The notes under the pieces were generated by a model. That model was not told the origin of the DNA and made no database searches. It saw nothing but the letters and a program-made list of their open reading frames with translations. Positions 61,961 through 64,000 of a stretch of 64,000 nt of DNA are shown here, one piece after another. A program made the translations under genes and the position numbers. Every line of letters begins with the position of its first letter. The stretch's first letter is position 1. The stretch lies in contig NC_134280.1 of assembly GCF_949628215.1 (NCBI RefSeq), positions 53,098,621 through 53,162,620 on the forward strand. The letters are read 5' to 3'. Source of the stretch: Phalacrocorax aristotelis (lineage: Eukaryota > Chordata > Aves > Suliformes > Phalacrocoracidae).

Positions 61961-64000
61961 GGAAGCGAAATAGCCTGCAAGCTGTCTCTTGCAGGGTTTC
62001 TTCTTCTGACCTCTGGATCAGCCTCTGTTGTGTTGCAGAATCCCAGCTGAGATGGAGCTTGGAAAATATGGCAAGTTGGGCAGCTGTCCTAGCTACAGTA
62101 TGTCTAGATGTTAGACCCTGTGGGAAGGTAGAGCACTTTTGGTATTCTTCAGCTGTCAGTTGTGAACATCTTGATTTCCTCCCCAAAAGAAAGGTAATTT
62201 CTGTGGCCTGGGAATCAGGAGAGTGAACTTAACTTCCAACTGTATTCAGCTGAGATTGTGTCAATTCCTTAACCTCTCTTTCTGCCTTCGTTTTGTGTCA
62301 TAGAAATTATCTAGGGATGATCACTCTCCTCTGTCCCCCCTTGTCTTTCTGGCTAACGTCTAGGGGTCCTTACTGAAAAATGTCCCCTCTGTTCCATCTA
62401 TGGTTGAGCATGACACACTACACAAGATATCGATATACTGAGGTTGAAGGCTGGTTTCATAATTTGCTTGTTTTAGAAATCACTCTTTACTATCTGGAAA
62501 AAGTAGTATGGGAGCTTTGAACTCCTTAGCTGTAGAACCATGCCATTCAGTAACAACTCAGTAAAAGAGCTGTTTATTTTTATTGAATTTTCTTTTCACT
62601 GCTTTTAATAGCAGTAAACAACCTGTGTGTGGAGTGTGTCTTTAAACTTGCGACCAGCTGGGTGAGGGGCCTTCATGTGAATTTCAAGCCTGTGGAGAGG
62701 AGAGCATAACAGGTCCCTGACTGCTCCAGCCACTTCCTGCCTGCCAAGGAATGCTGGAAACAGGGTCATTATTGCACAAGTAATTAAAGGTTCATCAGCC
62801 CTACCTCTCTGATTGCTTAAGGCCGTTGTAGTAAGGGACAAATACTCCTGCTTGCCCACTGTTATTTGTTTTCTGCTTGCTCTGTTTTTCTTGGCTTGAG
62901 AAGAGGAATTATGAACTCTTGAGTAGGATCTGGGAGTGCTATGGTAGAATGCATTTGGCTGTGGACCGGGGTATTTTGTGGAACACCCTCGTACTGAGAA
63001 GTGGAGTGTCTTCAGGGCCTGCTCTCGTCCTGCTTCTCCCTCAAATCCAGACACCAGAGAGATGGTTCTCAAAAAGCTGGTCCAAGTTGCCCAGGCCCTG
63101 ACACAGGGTGGGCGAAGAAGACAGGCTTGGGGGTGTCTGTAGAGCATTGCCACTGAATGGCTGAAGTGCCTCCTGCCTGCACATTAGCAGATACAGGGAT
63201 TTTACTACAGTTGAGTTGGACTCCAAAAAAGTGAGATTGGCTTATGATGGGAGGGTTTCCTATGGATTTTCTAAAGGAATTCTTTCCTCTTCCTGTGGTT
63301 TGAACTCTGAAGTTCAGATTTTTGTATTTTTTCTCTCTGTTACAGTATGCAAGAAATTACATTCTTTGTCTTTTAAATAGACACTGACACTCACATATGG
63401 GCAAGGGCCTCTTTTTAAAAAAAAAAAAAGAAAATATGAAGTATCGTGAGTCTTTGACAGAATCACAAGAGCAGGGGAGACTGAGCCACCCACCCTTTAA
63501 CCATCTGTCCCTTGAGATGCGGAGAGTCTTTTATCTCTAGGGAGCACAGCCCACAGACATGGGAATTCATGTTGCTGTCCTCTAGTTTTTCCTTCTGTGG
63601 ATGAATGATCATCACCACCACCACCAAATAAATGAGTCCCCATCATACTGATTTCCCTTGTGCTTCAAGAGCAGTGGAAGAAACAGCTGAGAACAAATGA
63701 GAGCTGACTGTCAGGTCCATTGGTCCAGTAACATTGAGAGTGAGCCTTGTGGTATGGCTGGTACAGGATGGGCATTTCCCTCCCTCCTGGGAGTGTAAAA
63801 ATAGGACTGAGCTTGGACTGTACTCACTGCCTCTGCCCCGAAAGCCTTCTTGTTGCTGAAGATGTTTTGCCCTGGAGAGCCTGGCTGCAGGGGCTTGGCT
63901 GTAGCTCAGGAACAGCTTGAAGGGCACATGTTGGGTAGGCAGATGGAGCAGGCAATGGAGAGATGATCTGTGGAAGAAGGAGAAGTGTGGAGTGAGAAGG

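Larger units (their letters stand above)
54256..64000. other. Intergenic DNA downstream of MRPL23
   Basis: In amniotes this interval leads toward IGF2; mammals have H19 in it. I find no spliced coding gene, no long conserved-looking frame and no H19-like feature that I can identify. It contains possible old retroelement fragments (about 59480-59560 and 61736-61960), a CpG-richer pocket near 57070-57275, poly-T/poly-A runs near 57337-57366 and 60299-60317, and one CTCF-like motif at 61919. Confidence 0.6.

Noticed and set aside
62605-63153. 182-codon open frame on the minus strand
   Set aside because: No homology recognised, no promoter or poly(A) context, and overlapping frames on the other strand.

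Overview
This is a vertebrate nuclear window and almost certainly avian. It has long introns, GT-AG splice sites, AATAAA poly(A) signals, a CpG-island promoter, and several CR1-type LINE fragments with the typical bird 3'-end sequence (about 5785-5860, 29718-29766 and 41952-42515). The species cannot be fixed from the sequence alone.

Two complete protein-coding genes lie on the + strand. The first is TNNT3, fast skeletal muscle troponin T, about 9752-41268, with ATG at 14763 and stop at 40920-40922. The second is MRPL23, mitochondrial ribosomal protein uL23m, ATG at 42862 and stop at 54050-54052, with poly(A) signals just after. The order TNNT3 then MRPL23 matches the conserved amniote block that continues to IGF2/INS/TH (human 11p15.5). 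Both genes were read exon by exon, and every assigned junction keeps frame except where stated.

Layout: 1-9480 is upstream intergenic DNA with no gene I can support. 9490-9817 holds the muscle-type TNNT3 promoter (MEF2-like site, E-boxes, CCAAT, TATA-like) and non-coding exon 1. 14748-27685 is the variable 5' half of TNNT3: the start exon, a 14 bp exon, then eleven tiny cassette exons of 12-27 bp, all in phase 1 and all multiples of three, encoding the acidic hypervariable N-terminus. At least seven of these, plus one decayed copy near 24763, sit in intron sequence that is recognisably duplicated. 31490-35279 holds the constitutive exons for the tropomyosin-, TnI- and TnC-binding core. 35965-36005 and 38319-38359 are a mutually exclusive 41 bp exon pair. 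40874-41268 is the last exon. 42590-43260 is a CpG island carrying MRPL23 exons 1 and 2, with a CR1 copy ending just upstream. MRPL23 intron 4 is nearly 8 kb. 54256-64000 is intergenic DNA toward the expected IGF2 side; no H19-like gene or other coding gene was recognised.

The most interesting system is the TNNT3 micro-exon array. It looks like a tandemly expanded and partly decaying relative of the metal-binding 'Tx' exon cluster known from galliform breast-muscle troponin T. It includes a proline-only exon, AAG-AAG tandem acceptors, a dead copy, and an unusual last cassette encoding ADEEGDYYD. Candidate CTCF sites at 16180, 48438 and 61919 are also worth checking because this locus is organised by CTCF in mammals.
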